64,000 nucleotides of DNA. Source: an uncultured Sulfitobacter sp. (GTDB lineage Bacteria; Pseudomonadota; Alphaproteobacteria; Rhodobacterales; Rhodobacteraceae). The DNA lies in assembly GCA_947501805.1 (NCBI GenBank), contig CANMXJ010000009.1:72330-136329 (forward strand), given 5' to 3'. Shown piece by piece: positions 1 through 8,185 of this stretch. Numbering within the stretch: the first letter of the stretch is position 1; every line of letters begins with the position of its first letter. The position numbers and the translations under genes were made by a program. The notes beneath the pieces were generated by a model. It was not told where the DNA came from. It did no database searches and worked only from the letters and a program-made list of their open reading frames with translations.

Positions 1-226
1 CGGACAGTTCGAGAACTATTTTCTCGTCAATGCCTTTGTCTATTGGAACGATAAAGACGTCACCCGGCTCGATCTTCTCCGGCTTTCCGCGCTCCTTTAC
101 GACTTTGCTATTCTTCTTGTACTCCCAAATCTTTTTCCAATCCTCAATCTTGTTTGCTTTTGCAATTCCCCAGATTGTATCACCTTTTTTAATAGTATGT
201 TTCTTCTCTTCAATATTGCCGCTCAT
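1..226 (-). CDS. LysM domain protein (N-terminal part, runs off the window)
   Basis: The minus strand from ATG at 226 reads an open frame to the window edge. Residues about 10-60 look like a LysM fold: HTIKKGDTIWGIAKANKI near the start and a closing GDVFIVP stretch. LysM modules bind peptidoglycan or glycan and also occur as baseplate or hub proteins of contractile injection systems. There is no signal peptide, which favours a cytoplasmically assembled apparatus or phage-like context over a secreted wall protein, but this is inference. A ribosome site (GGAGTG) lies 4-9 bases before the start. The sequence is clearly more AT- and Lys-rich than the neighbours, which may mark foreign DNA continuing to the left. 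The C-terminal part is outside the window. Confidence 0.7.
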   Translation of the reverse strand, partial: MSGNIEEKKHTIKKGDTIWGIAKANKIEDWKKIWEYKKNSKVVKERGKPEKIEPGDVFIVPIDKGIDEKIVLELS

Positions 227-382
227 AATTCACTCCAGACCGCCGTAATTGGCACAAGACACGCCACAAATAGCATGGCTCTGCATAAAATGGCCGTTTT
301 CCGGGTGGCGCGTCAAGTTTTGTGAGGCTTGCGCCCGCAACGAGCAGGACCAACGCATCATAATTTTTCGACTCGAACAGCG

Positions 383-1327
383 TTACTGGCGAGGGGCGGG
401 CATCGTTGGTCCCCCTGCGTGCTGCCACGCTTCGATCCCGCCGCGATACCAAAGGACATTTGTATAACCGAGGTTAATCGCGCGCAAAGAGGCATTGTAG
501 GACATCCAGCACTGAACGGATTGGCAATAAAAGATCAAAGGTATCTGCGTGTTGCCCTGCAGGTTCTGGTCTAGAAACTGTTTCATCTGCTGGGATATCT
601 GATCATCAAAGCGGCCTGGCTGTGCGGCTTGCACGGCAGATGTGGCACCAGCCATCATGGTTGGTCCACCCAGCACATCAAACAACACGTAAGGCGTCCG
701 TTGCGATTGAATCAACTCGACCAAACCCTTTGTGGTAATGATCTGTCCACCCGGAATCGAGGCTGGCGTTGGGCCATGCATCGGACCACTGTGCAATTGC
801 GCTGATGCCGGCACCCCAAAGTCCTGACGTTCGTATTGCGCCATCTGGTCCAGCATTTGCGCGTATTGAGGATTCAGACCGCCGGGTTGCTGAGGTGTAG
901 GCTGTTGACCGAACCCGCCTTGTTGGGACTGTTGACCAAACCCGCCTTGTTGGGACTGCTGACCGAACCCGCCCTGTTGGGACTGTTGGCCAAAACCGCC
1001 CTGCTGGGACTGCTGGCCAAACCCGCCCTGCTGGGACTGTTGGCCGAAACCGCCCTGTTGGGCCTGTTGGCCGAAACCGCCCTGCTGGGACTGCTGGCCA
1101 AACCCGCCCTGCTGGGACTGCTGGCCGAAACCGCCCTGCTGGGATTGCTGGCCGAAACCACCTTGCTGGGACTGCTGGCCGAAACCACCTTGCTGGGACT
1201 GCTGGCCGAAACCACCTTGCTGGGACTGCTGGCCAAAAGAATTTTGCGCGGCGACAGATAACGGGAGCGCCATACTTAAACATATCGCCGTTGCAAACGA
1301 CCTTGCTGAACCTCGCCCCATGTCCAT
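383..1327 (-). CDS. Secreted rhodanese-like protein with GGFGQQSQQ tandem repeats
   Basis: Predicted 314 aa. A signal peptide (about residues 1-27, ending SVAA-Q) is followed by 12 near-identical nonapeptides (residues 31-138), a Pro/Gln linker and a rhodanese-like domain (about 190-310). The domain has FYCQSVQCWMSYN, with the cysteine expected at the active-site loop and a second Cys-Trp, then RGGIEAWQHAG. This CxxxxCW arrangement resembles the periplasmic CXXCW rhodanese proteins linked to PQQ-dependent catabolism, though no PQQ genes are nearby. The chosen ATG overlaps the TGA of the upstream gene by one base (TGATG), implying translational coupling; in-frame starts at 1336 (GTG) and 1321 are possible. 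Substrate unknown. The repeat tract is of low complexity and resembles phase-separating or fibre-forming sequences. Confidence 0.75.
   Translation of the reverse strand: MDMGRGSARSFATAICLSMALPLSVAAQNSFGQQSQQGGFGQQSQQGGFGQQSQQGGFGQQSQQGGFGQQSQQGGFGQQSQQGGFGQQAQQGGFGQQSQQGGFGQQSQQGGFGQQSQQGGFGQQSQQGGFGQQSQQGGFGQQPTPQQPGGLNPQYAQMLDQMAQYERQDFGVPASAQLHSGPMHGPTPASIPGGQIITTKGLVELIQSQRTPYVLFDVLGGPTMMAGATSAVQAAQPGRFDDQISQQMKQFLDQNLQGNTQIPLIFYCQSVQCWMSYNASLRAINLGYTNVLWYRGGIEAWQHAGGPTMPAPRQ
902..1237 (-). repeat. 27-bp coding minisatellite, about 12.4 copies
   Basis: Tandem 27-bp units encode FGQQSQQGG; 11 are identical at protein level, one has Ala for Ser (AQQ), and the last is partial and runs into PTPQQPGG. 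At DNA level the units differ only at third positions (for example ctgctgggactgctggcc versus ttgttgggactgttgacc), so the array grew by duplication and has since drifted silently. This pattern suggests selection on the peptide and a copy number likely to vary between strains. Confidence 0.95.
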
Positions 1328-2409
1328 CACTCCCACCTTTGCAATTGTGTGCCGAACTGGCCCGTGGATTCGAGCGGATTGAAATTGTGATTATCAGTCG
1401 ACACAAAATCCCCATTATCCAGCCGCCACAGGTTTTCGCCGCCCACAGGCGCGTTCAAACGGCTGCCGTCGGTATCGCGCCAGTTCTCCCGCTCGTTCAT
1501 CATGTCGGACCATGATTGGGAGCTCCGATCCATTGCCTTCATCCGGCTCTCGTGTCCCTCTCGGCCCAAGCGGGCCACATATTCGTTGGCATCACGGTTG
1601 ATGTTGGCGATGTTGGCCTGCGTTCGGCGATTGTCTCCGTCAATCTTGCGTTGATGCGCACTGATCTGTTTTTGCCATGACGGATTGATCTGTATCGACA
1701 GGCGCATTTGTTCGGACATGTTCATGTCCAGCTCACCATCGGGCGCAAAGGCAACCCAGGCGGGCAGCGTTTCACCTGTGACGGACCGGAAATCCGCCAT
1801 CACGCCCCCACCGGGCATATACGTTTCATAGGCCACAAGCGTCAGTGCGACGGCAACGCGCATCGGGTTGCCACGGTCATCGGAAAAGCCGAACAAAGCC
1901 TCGCCTGCGTCCACATGCGACTTCATCCATGCGCCGTTGCCCAAATCGAACTGTCCCGGTTGAAGTCCGGTTCCTTGCGTAAAATCAGGTCGCTGGCGAT
2001 AATCAAGCATCTGCGCTTGCGGCAGCATCCGTGACACCATGGCCGCAAGCGCATCACGGGCCGACCCGATCTGCATCACCGCACAGCTTCGTCCGCCTGA
2101 CACTTGCCGGTCCGTCCAGCGCATCGACGGCAATATCGCAACCCCATAACGCTGGTCCCGTGACATCGCCGCCCAACTCAACTCATATCCGTACGTATTG
2201 CAGGGATCCTTGCTGCCCCAAATCACGCCGCCTTTTGTCTGCCAGCCCTGCGGCACCATAACGGCAAAAGCCGGAACAGGCTGTTTGAACCCTGTTGCAT
2301 CAATCCCAAGCGCACGTTGCATCTGTGCCTGAGCAGGCAGGGAAAGCGTCAGCAAAAGCGCGACACTGGTCGCTATACACCGCAGTTTTGCGGTCACATC
2401 AAAAGCCAT
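1327..2409 (-). CDS. Secreted protein of unknown function, coupled to the rhodanese gene
   Basis: Predicted 360 aa. The N-terminus is a clear signal peptide (hydrophobic about residues 10-25, ALLLTLSLPAQAQ), so the product is periplasmic or secreted. I do not recognise the family. The middle has a beta-rich domain with PQGWQTKGGVIWG and two cysteines (DPCNTYGYEL, RSCAVMQ) that could form a disulfide. The C-terminal third is charged and probably helical (HQRKIDGDNRRTQANIANINRD), ending with NLWRLDNGDFVSTDNHNFNP, like proteins that are cleaved or wrapped around a partner. The ATG at 2409 is preferred over a GTG at 2445 because the signal peptide then starts normally. The stop overlaps the rhodanese start, so the two products probably act together. 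Confidence 0.6.
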   Translation of the reverse strand: MAFDVTAKLRCIATSVALLLTLSLPAQAQMQRALGIDATGFKQPVPAFAVMVPQGWQTKGGVIWGSKDPCNTYGYELSWAAMSRDQRYGVAILPSMRWTDRQVSGGRSCAVMQIGSARDALAAMVSRMLPQAQMLDYRQRPDFTQGTGLQPGQFDLGNGAWMKSHVDAGEALFGFSDDRGNPMRVAVALTLVAYETYMPGGGVMADFRSVTGETLPAWVAFAPDGELDMNMSEQMRLSIQINPSWQKQISAHQRKIDGDNRRTQANIANINRDANEYVARLGREGHESRMKAMDRSSQSWSDMMNERENWRDTDGSRLNAPVGGENLWRLDNGDFVSTDNHNFNPLESTGQFGTQLQRWE

Positions 2410-2766
2410 TGCAAAAATACCGAAGGAAATAAGAATTAATGGCACCTAAGCTAGAGCAGGGTTCTCTTTAAAGCGAGTCATTTCTCCACCGTTTTCCGAC
2501 TGCGCTAACGGCCTATTGTCTCGCCAATGCACTCAAATTCGTCCGCACAAGCTAACTTTGCGTTGGAAGAAATTGGCACCCACAAAGCGAGCGAGAAGCT
2601 GCCTTTGGACATTGTCCTTGCCGTTCATCCCGCATGGAACGGTGCCCGCAGATTCAAATTCAGGAACAAATACGCAGGTCTGTCGCTATCATCAGCGCGG
2701 CCTACGGGCCGCGCCTGTTGCTTACTGTATATTGAACCAGTCCCCTGATATGCTGGTCAAACTGAT
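2410..2766. other. Intergenic region without a supported gene
   Basis: This stretch of about 357 bases separates the secreted-protein gene from hemN. It contains the GC-rich hairpin at 2695-2714 (GCGCGGCC, loop TACG, GGCCGCGC), which lacks a good T run but may end hemN transcription on the minus strand. Short open frames here have no recognisable start site or protein features. No promoter is obvious. Confidence 0.4.
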
Positions 2767-4122
2767 CTAGGAAGCGCGTGAATACCGCACGCCTTCCGGA
2801 ACATGTTGATCCAATACGGACGCGATGATGCGCGTCAAAGGTTGTCCTTCGGGCGCAATCCGGAGCAGCATGTCGTTCTGCGTAACATAAGGCGCAAAGC
2901 GCGTTACCATCGTGTTCAACGATGGGGCCAAAGCATAGGCTGCAGGCCCGAATTCTGCAGCCAAGGCGTCCAGATCCAGCTGAAAATTACACATCAGGTG
3001 CTCAATAGCACGTGCGCGCAACTGATCCTCCGGTGTCATATGATATCCGCGCGCACCAGCAAATCCGCCGGCCGCAATGCGCTGCTTGTAGGCTGCTGTC
3101 GCAGGCGCATTCTGCACATATCCATCGGGAAAGCGCGAGATCGAGGACGCACCAATTCCAATCAGGGTCTGGCACGTGTCAGCTGTGTAACCCTGAAAAT
3201 TGCGCCGCAAACTTCCGGCTTGCAACGATGTTTCAAGTTCGTCACCCGGACGGGCGAAATGGTCAATGCCGATGGGCGTCAAACCAGCATCAGTAAACCG
3301 CGCCGCCGCAAGTGACGCCAAAGTATAGCGGGCAAGGTCATCCGGCAACACGGCCTCGTCTATCAACTTTTGTCGCTTGGACACCCAAGGCACATGCGCA
3401 TAACCGAACAACGCAACACGGTCCGGCGCAAAGGTCAGAACTTTTTCGATTGTATCCTCGATCCGTGCATTTGTCTGGTGCGGCAGCCCATAAACCAGAT
3501 CGGTATTCAGCGATGTAATACCCGCAGCGCGCAAATCGTCAACGCAGGCTTTGGTCACGTCAAACGGCTGCAACCGGCCAATCGCAGCCTGCACTTCGGG
3601 ATCAAAGTCCTGAATCCCGATCGAGGCCCGCGTCATCCCCTGCGCCGCCAAGGCATCAATCTTGCCGCGGTCCACCATGGTTGGGTCAATCTCGACGGAA
3701 AATTCAAAATCATCCGTTTGCGGGAATACTGCGCGGATCGCCTCCGCAAGACGGTGTATCAACTGCGGCGGCAGGATCGTCGGTGTACCACCTCCCCAGT
3801 GCAGCCTTCCCATCCGCACGCCCTCCGGCACCGTTTTTTGCAACAGTTCCAGTTCAGCCTCAACGGTTTCGATATAGCTTTCTACCGGTCCGAGCGTCTG
3901 TGTCCCCTGTGTGTGACAGGCACAGAACCAACACAGACGTTCACAGAAAGGAATGTGGATATAAACGGACACCGGCACATTGGGGTCAAGCGCGCCCAGA
4001 GCACGGCTTTGAAAGGCATCCCCGACAGTCGGCGTAAAAACAGCCGCTGTGGGATAAGACGTATAGCGCGGCACGCGCGCATCAAAAAGGCCAAGCGCCT
4101 TGAGTGTTTCTATATGTTCCAT
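2767..4122 (-). CDS. hemN: Oxygen-independent coproporphyrinogen III oxidase
   Basis: Predicted 451 aa, the usual length for HemN. This radical SAM enzyme decarboxylates coproporphyrinogen III to protoporphyrinogen IX without oxygen, in haem biosynthesis in the cytoplasm. The [4Fe-4S] motif is seen at about residues 61-68 (FCERLCWFCACH, C-x3-C-x2-C) after YIHIP, followed by GGGTPT and the conserved GIQDF and YGLPHQT segments; the C-terminal HemN domain is present. It stands alone, with an FNR-like site 35-48 bases upstream of the ATG, in keeping with low-oxygen control of hemN in Rhodobacteraceae. The N-terminal extension with RYTSYPTA favours a true HemN over the shorter HemW-type proteins. 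Confidence 0.95.
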   Translation of the reverse strand: MEHIETLKALGLFDARVPRYTSYPTAAVFTPTVGDAFQSRALGALDPNVPVSVYIHIPFCERLCWFCACHTQGTQTLGPVESYIETVEAELELLQKTVPEGVRMGRLHWGGGTPTILPPQLIHRLAEAIRAVFPQTDDFEFSVEIDPTMVDRGKIDALAAQGMTRASIGIQDFDPEVQAAIGRLQPFDVTKACVDDLRAAGITSLNTDLVYGLPHQTNARIEDTIEKVLTFAPDRVALFGYAHVPWVSKRQKLIDEAVLPDDLARYTLASLAAARFTDAGLTPIGIDHFARPGDELETSLQAGSLRRNFQGYTADTCQTLIGIGASSISRFPDGYVQNAPATAAYKQRIAAGGFAGARGYHMTPEDQLRARAIEHLMCNFQLDLDALAAEFGPAAYALAPSLNTMVTRFAPYVTQNDMLLRIAPEGQPLTRIIASVLDQHVPEGVRYSRAS

Positions 4123-4156
4123 GTGGCGTTAATGGACCGGGAATCAGGACGCTTCT

Positions 4157-4170
4157 TTGGCATGGATCAA
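4157..4170 (-). promoter_or_regulatory. Candidate FNR/FnrL box upstream of hemN
   Basis: The sequence TTGGCATGGATCAA matches 8 of 10 defined bases of the FNR consensus TTGAT-N4-ATCAA. It lies 35-48 bases upstream of the hemN ATG. FnrL control of hemN is established in Rhodobacter. The spacing would put a class II start site almost at the start codon, so the exact promoter is uncertain. Confidence 0.45.
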
Positions 4171-4374
4171 ACAATCCGGCAAAATCCCGGATATTTCTCC
4201 CGTTCTTTTGGTAGGCAAGCCAGATCAAGTAACACACAAATGCCATGTGTTTCGAATTGGGACCCCAAGTTGGCCATGCAATTACCTCTACCACTTCCCA
4301 AACCCGCAAACCCCACATATAGTGTCCCTCAACAATAACCTGCACAAACCGCAGGCGGGCAGAGGGACTGGTAT

Positions 4375-5184
4375 ATGGCGCATATTATTGTCGTCGGGAA
4401 CGAAAAAGGCGGCGCAGGCAAATCGACGGTTTCGATGCATCTGGCCACTGCGCTTGCACGTATGGGACATCGGGTCAGCGGTCTTGACCTGGACCTGCGC
4501 CAGCGGACATTCGGGCGTTACGTAGACAATCGCCGCGCTTTCCTGAAAAGCGCCAATCTTGATCTGGCCTGCCCGTCCTTGTGTGAATTACCCGAAATCG
4601 AAGCAAGCAACCTGAAACCGGGCGAAAACGTCTATGATCATCGCCTGAGTGCGGCGGTCGCATCGATGGAGCCGAACAACGACTTCATTCTGATCGACTG
4701 CCCCGGCTCGCATACCCGTCTGTCTCAGGTTGCGCATTCACTGGCGGACACGCTTGTAACGCCGCTGAACGACAGCTTCATCGACTTTGATCTATTGGCC
4801 CACACGGACGCCATGGGCGAGAAAATCACAGGACCCTCCGTCTATTCCGAAATGGTTTGGACCGCGCGTCAATTGCGTGCACAGGCCGGACTTGCCCCGA
4901 TCGACTGGGTTGTCGTGCGTAACCGGATGGGCGCACAGCGCATGGTCAACAAAGACAAAATGGAAAAAGCGATCAAAAACCTGTCAAAGAGAATTGGATT
5001 TCGCATTGCACCCGGCTTTAACGAGCGTGTGATTTTCCGCGAGCTGTTTCCACGCGGGCTGACCCTGCTCGATCTCAAGGACATTGGGGTCAAACAGCTC
5101 AACATCTCCAATGTCGCGGCGCGACAGGAATTGCGTGATTTGGTCAAGGCGTTGAATCTACCCGGTGTGACCGCCGATTTCTAG
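4375..5184 (+). CDS. mipZ: Cell-division site regulator MipZ (ParA/MinD-family ATPase)
   Basis: Predicted 269 aa. MipZ binds the chromosome-partition protein ParB at the poles and inhibits FtsZ ring formation, so division happens at midcell. The deviant Walker A motif KGGAGKST is at residues 11-18 with the signature lysine K11, followed by the switch region GLDLDLRQRTFG and Walker B FILIDCPGS. The length and the central TGPSVYSEMVW and C-terminal LKDIGVKQLNISN segments are typical of MipZ rather than Soj/ParA. A ribosome site (GAGGG) precedes the ATG. The gene is alone in its unit, as is common, and its TAG shares the tetranucleotide CTAG with the stop of the convergent transporter gene. Confidence 0.9.
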   Translation: MAHIIVVGNEKGGAGKSTVSMHLATALARMGHRVSGLDLDLRQRTFGRYVDNRRAFLKSANLDLACPSLCELPEIEASNLKPGENVYDHRLSAAVASMEPNNDFILIDCPGSHTRLSQVAHSLADTLVTPLNDSFIDFDLLAHTDAMGEKITGPSVYSEMVWTARQLRAQAGLAPIDWVVVRNRMGAQRMVNKDKMEKAIKNLSKRIGFRIAPGFNERVIFRELFPRGLTLLDLKDIGVKQLNISNVAARQELRDLVKALNLPGVTADF

Positions 5185-6053
5185 AGCGCTGCGATTCGAC
5201 GCAACCGGATCAGCAACCACAGGTTCGACACAAACAACGCTCCGATGACAATCGCGCCGCCGATCAAAGTATATGCCCCGGGATCTTCCCCGATCACCGC
5301 CCATGCCAATAGCGGGGCCAAAACGGATTCCAGCAGAACCAGCAAACCCACCTCGGCGGAGGTGATAAAGCGCGGACCAATCGCCAATAGGATGGAGCTG
5401 AACAGGATCACCGCGCCATGCCCCAGCACCAGCGGTGCCTGCGAAACCGGTACGGACATCGGATCAGCAAAGGGCGCAACGACAAAAGCGGCGATTGTGT
5501 ACCCCATGGCAACAGCTGGCACCATTGACGTCGCCCGCGCATGTCGCGCCGCTGTCAGCGCCGCCGCAAAAATCGCCGATACGCCCAGCGCCAACAAATC
5601 ACCGGCAAGGCTGGCGTTCTCTGTTTCGCCGGACCCGTAGGCAATGATGGCTAGGCCGGGAATCACTGCAGCGATTGTCAGCCATGTGCGCGTGCTGAAC
5701 GGCTCTGTCAAAAAGATCCGGCTAAAGATCGATGCGAACACAGGTAACGAGGCAAGAATAAACACAACATTCGCAACGGATGTTAGGCTGACCGCAAGTA
5801 CGAATAGCACGCCACTGCTGCCGACACCGACAATGTATATCAGACCATACCGCCCCGTGCGCAACACGGCGCGAAACGGTTCAGTGCCCGAGGAAAGCAG
5901 TATCCAAAGCGTTGAAAAACCTCCGGCCAACAGCAATCGCCAAAACGCGATTGTGAGTGCATCCGCCGAGATCAGCCGCACAAACAACGAATCCGGCACC
6001 ACAAAAAGCACCCCGAAAAACGTGATTAACAGACCTTTGGTTTGATCGCTCAT
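5181..6053 (-). CDS. DMT-superfamily transporter (EamA domains)
   Basis: Predicted 290 aa with about ten hydrophobic segments forming two EamA repeats, as in drug/metabolite exporters. Gly/Ala-rich helices and the motif ALTIAFWRLLLAGGF in the first repeat and LESVLAPLLAWAVIGEDP in the second are typical. The substrate cannot be told from sequence. It ends in a 4-bp overlap with mipZ and lies 26 bases downstream of the MarR gene on the same strand, so it may be co-transcribed with that regulator. Confidence 0.85.
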   Translation of the reverse strand: MSDQTKGLLITFFGVLFVVPDSLFVRLISADALTIAFWRLLLAGGFSTLWILLSSGTEPFRAVLRTGRYGLIYIVGVGSSGVLFVLAVSLTSVANVVFILASLPVFASIFSRIFLTEPFSTRTWLTIAAVIPGLAIIAYGSGETENASLAGDLLALGVSAIFAAALTAARHARATSMVPAVAMGYTIAAFVVAPFADPMSVPVSQAPLVLGHGAVILFSSILLAIGPRFITSAEVGLLVLLESVLAPLLAWAVIGEDPGAYTLIGGAIVIGALFVSNLWLLIRLRRIAAL

Positions 6054-6079
6054 CCGCTAGGCGTGACGGGAAATCATGC

Positions 6080-6526
6080 TCAAGTAAAGTCGCCTAAGGC
6101 TGTGTCGCTCAATTTCGACAACGCGCGACGCAAGGCATCCACCTCGTTGGCCTGCAACTGGCTAACCAAAGTCTGTTCGTACCGCTCTGCAACGGCACGC
6201 AGATCATCATAGGCCGCGCGCCCTTGCGCCGTGAGCGTCAGATGCGCAATCCTGCGGTCCTTCTTGTCGGTCACCCGCTCAACAAAGCGTCGCTCGCTCA
6301 GACGATGTACCGCACGGCTGATCTTGGTCTTGTGCATACGCGCGCGTTCACCAATGTCGCTGGCTGTCATTTGCCCGTATAGTCCCAGATGAAACAACAC
6401 CCGCCATTCCGTGCGCAGCATCCCGTAGCGCTTTTTGTAGACCTGCTGGAAGGACAGGGAACTGACCTCGGCAGCTTGGTTCAGCATGTAAGGAAGGAAG
6501 GTTTCAAGATCGAAATCGGAGGGCAT
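6080..6526 (-). CDS. MarR-family transcriptional regulator, probable hmg repressor
   Basis: Predicted 148 aa. A winged helix is visible at about residues 50-100 ([22 protein letters not shown], then a wing with [16 protein letters not shown]). It is divergent from hmgA with 86 bases between the starts, and an inverted repeat lies in between, so it most likely represses the homogentisate genes and responds to a pathway intermediate. This ligand is inference. It could also control the downstream DMT transporter gene, which follows after 26 bases. Confidence 0.85.
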   Translation of the reverse strand: MPSDFDLETFLPYMLNQAAEVSSLSFQQVYKKRYGMLRTEWRVLFHLGLYGQMTASDIGERARMHKTKISRAVHRLSERRFVERVTDKKDRRIAHLTLTAQGRAAYDDLRAVAERYEQTLVSQLQANEVDALRRALSKLSDTALGDFT

Positions 6527-6539
6527 GGAGGTATCATCT

Positions 6540-6562
6540 GTTGTTAGTTACAAAAACAACTA
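6540..6562. promoter_or_regulatory. Candidate operator between the marR gene and hmgA
   Basis: Two nested inverted repeats are visible: GTTGTT (6540-6545) with AACAAC (6555-6560), and TAGTT (6545-6549) with AACTA (6558-6562). The site lies 14 bases upstream of the marR start and about 50 bases upstream of the hmgA start, as expected for a MarR operator. A further symmetrical pair, TGCAG (6570-6574) and CTGCA (6581-6585), lies just downstream. Confidence 0.5.
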
Positions 6563-6612
6563 TTACACATGCAGCAGATTCTGCACAGAGCGAAATAGGG
6601 GGGAATACAGCG

Positions 6613-7974
6613 ATGAACCGTCAGTCAAACCCAAGCGACATGACCAGTGCCGCGACACCAATGGGCACGCACGAAGGCTATATGCCCGGTTTCGGAAATG
6701 ACTTTGAAACAGAAGCCCTGCCCGGTGCACTGCCCCAAGGCATGAATTCGCCCCAGAAATGCAACTACGGTCTGTATGGAGAGCAGCTGAGCGGAACAGC
6801 TTTTACCGCGCCCAGCCATCAAAACGAACGTACGTGGTGTTACCGCATCCGTCCTTCGGTGAAACACTCGCACCGCTATGAAAAGATCGCGCTACCCTAT
6901 TGGAAATCGGCACCGCACATTCCCGAAGATGTGACCAGTTTAGGTCAATATCGCTGGAATCCGGTGCCGCATAGCGATCAATCTCTGACATGGTTGACAG
7001 GCATGCGCACAATGACCAGCGCAGGTGATGTGAATACACAGGTCGGCATGGCGAACCACATCTATCTGGTCACCGAGAGCATGGTCGACAGCTACTTTTA
7101 CTCAGCTGATTCAGAAATGCTGGTCATCCCGCAAGAAGGGCGACTGCGGTTCTGCACAGAACTTGGCGTAATTGATCTGGAGCCCAAGGAAATCGCAATC
7201 CTGCCGCGCGGACTGGTTTACCGCGTAGAGGTTTTGGAAGGTCCTTGCCGTGGCTTTGTCTGCGAAAACTATGGCCAGAAGTTCGACCTGCCCGGACGCG
7301 GCCCTATCGGTGCAAACTGCATGGCGAACCGTCGCGATTTCAAAACCCCCGTGGCAGCCTTCGAGGACCGTGAGGTGCCATCCACAGTCACAATCAAATG
7401 GTGCGGGCAATTCCACGAGACCAAGATCGGCCATTCACCGCTGGACGTGGTTGCATGGCACGGAAATTACGCACCTGTGAAATATGATCTACGCACCTAT
7501 TGCCCGGTCGGCGCGATCCTGTTTGACCATCCTGACCCGTCGATTTTTACCGTGCTAACCGCACCTTCGGGGCAACCCGGTACGGCCAATATCGACTTTG
7601 TCCTGTTCCGAGAACGTTGGATGGTGGCCGAAGACACGTTCCGTCCACCTTGGTACCACAAGAACGTCATGTCTGAATTGATGGGGAATATTTACGGACA
7701 ATATGACGCCAAACCGGAAGGGTTCATTCCCGGAGGCATGTCCTTGCACAATATGATGCTGCCGCACGGACCGGATAAAAACGCATTTGATGGGGCATCT
7801 AACGCTGATCTCGACGCCGAAAAGCTGGATAACACCATGAGCTTCATGATCGAGACACGCTTCCCCCAGCACCTGACGGAATTTGCTGCCAACGAAGCGC
7901 CGTTGCAGGACGATTACATCGACTGCTGGGAAGATCTGGAAAAGAAATTCGACGGTACGCCGGGGAAGAAATGA
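6613..7974 (+). CDS. hmgA: Homogentisate 1,2-dioxygenase
   Basis: Predicted 453 aa, the family length. It opens the ring of homogentisate to maleylacetoacetate in tyrosine/phenylalanine breakdown and uses Fe(II). Diagnostic segments are [19 protein letters not shown] near the N-terminus, HVYL-like NHIYLVTE, and the iron-site region [25 protein letters not shown] with the His and Glu ligands, followed by [15 protein letters not shown]. The ATG at 6613 has a GGGGGGA ribosome site; an upstream TTG at 6541 would run through the operator and is rejected. It is followed without a gap by a 45-aa gene and then fahA; no maleylacetoacetate isomerase gene lies between them. Confidence 0.96.
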   Translation: MNRQSNPSDMTSAATPMGTHEGYMPGFGNDFETEALPGALPQGMNSPQKCNYGLYGEQLSGTAFTAPSHQNERTWCYRIRPSVKHSHRYEKIALPYWKSAPHIPEDVTSLGQYRWNPVPHSDQSLTWLTGMRTMTSAGDVNTQVGMANHIYLVTESMVDSYFYSADSEMLVIPQEGRLRFCTELGVIDLEPKEIAILPRGLVYRVEVLEGPCRGFVCENYGQKFDLPGRGPIGANCMANRRDFKTPVAAFEDREVPSTVTIKWCGQFHETKIGHSPLDVVAWHGNYAPVKYDLRTYCPVGAILFDHPDPSIFTVLTAPSGQPGTANIDFVLFRERWMVAEDTFRPPWYHKNVMSELMGNIYGQYDAKPEGFIPGGMSLHNMMLPHGPDKNAFDGASNADLDAEKLDNTMSFMIETRFPQHLTEFAANEAPLQDDYIDCWEDLEKKFDGTPGKK

Positions 7975-8108
7975 GCTGGGAGAAATACCTGCTCCTCGCA
8001 CTCGGGTTGGCCATTATCGTTGGGAGCTATTTGCCAACGCGCAAAGGCAAGAACCACTTTGACGGGCATTCTTGGTTCGATGGTGATGGTAGTAGCGACG
8101 GCGGTTGA
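7971..8108 (+). CDS. 45-aa single-pass membrane peptide, coupled to hmgA
   Basis: The ATG overlaps the hmgA TGA (ATGA). The product starts [20 protein letters not shown], one transmembrane helix (about residues 6-20), followed by a basic patch (PTRKGKNH) and a hydrophilic Asp/Gly/Ser tail. This gives an inside-negative, probably N-in or N-out single-span peptide. I do not recognise a family. The tight coupling argues that it is translated, but conservation would have to be checked. Confidence 0.5.
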   Translation: MSWEKYLLLALGLAIIVGSYLPTRKGKNHFDGHSWFDGDGSSDGG

Positions 8109-8185
8109 ATTTTGAGATAAGCGGAGCATGCACTCTGCGCTTGACGTAAGGCGGCGACTTGGCTGCTATTCACATAGGATAAGAC

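Noticed and set aside
902..1237. CRISPR array from regular 27-bp repeats
   Set aside because: Units are directly adjacent with no spacers and lie in a coding frame.
678..1415. Long frames on both strands across the repeat tract (for example 678-1415 minus and 836-1261 plus)
   Set aside because: They are off-frame reads of the 27-bp repeats in the rhodanese gene. Only the chosen frame has a signal peptide and a recognisable domain.
2516..2770. Plus-strand open frames in the gap before hemN
   Set aside because: No ribosome site, no known motif, and composition like non-coding sequence.
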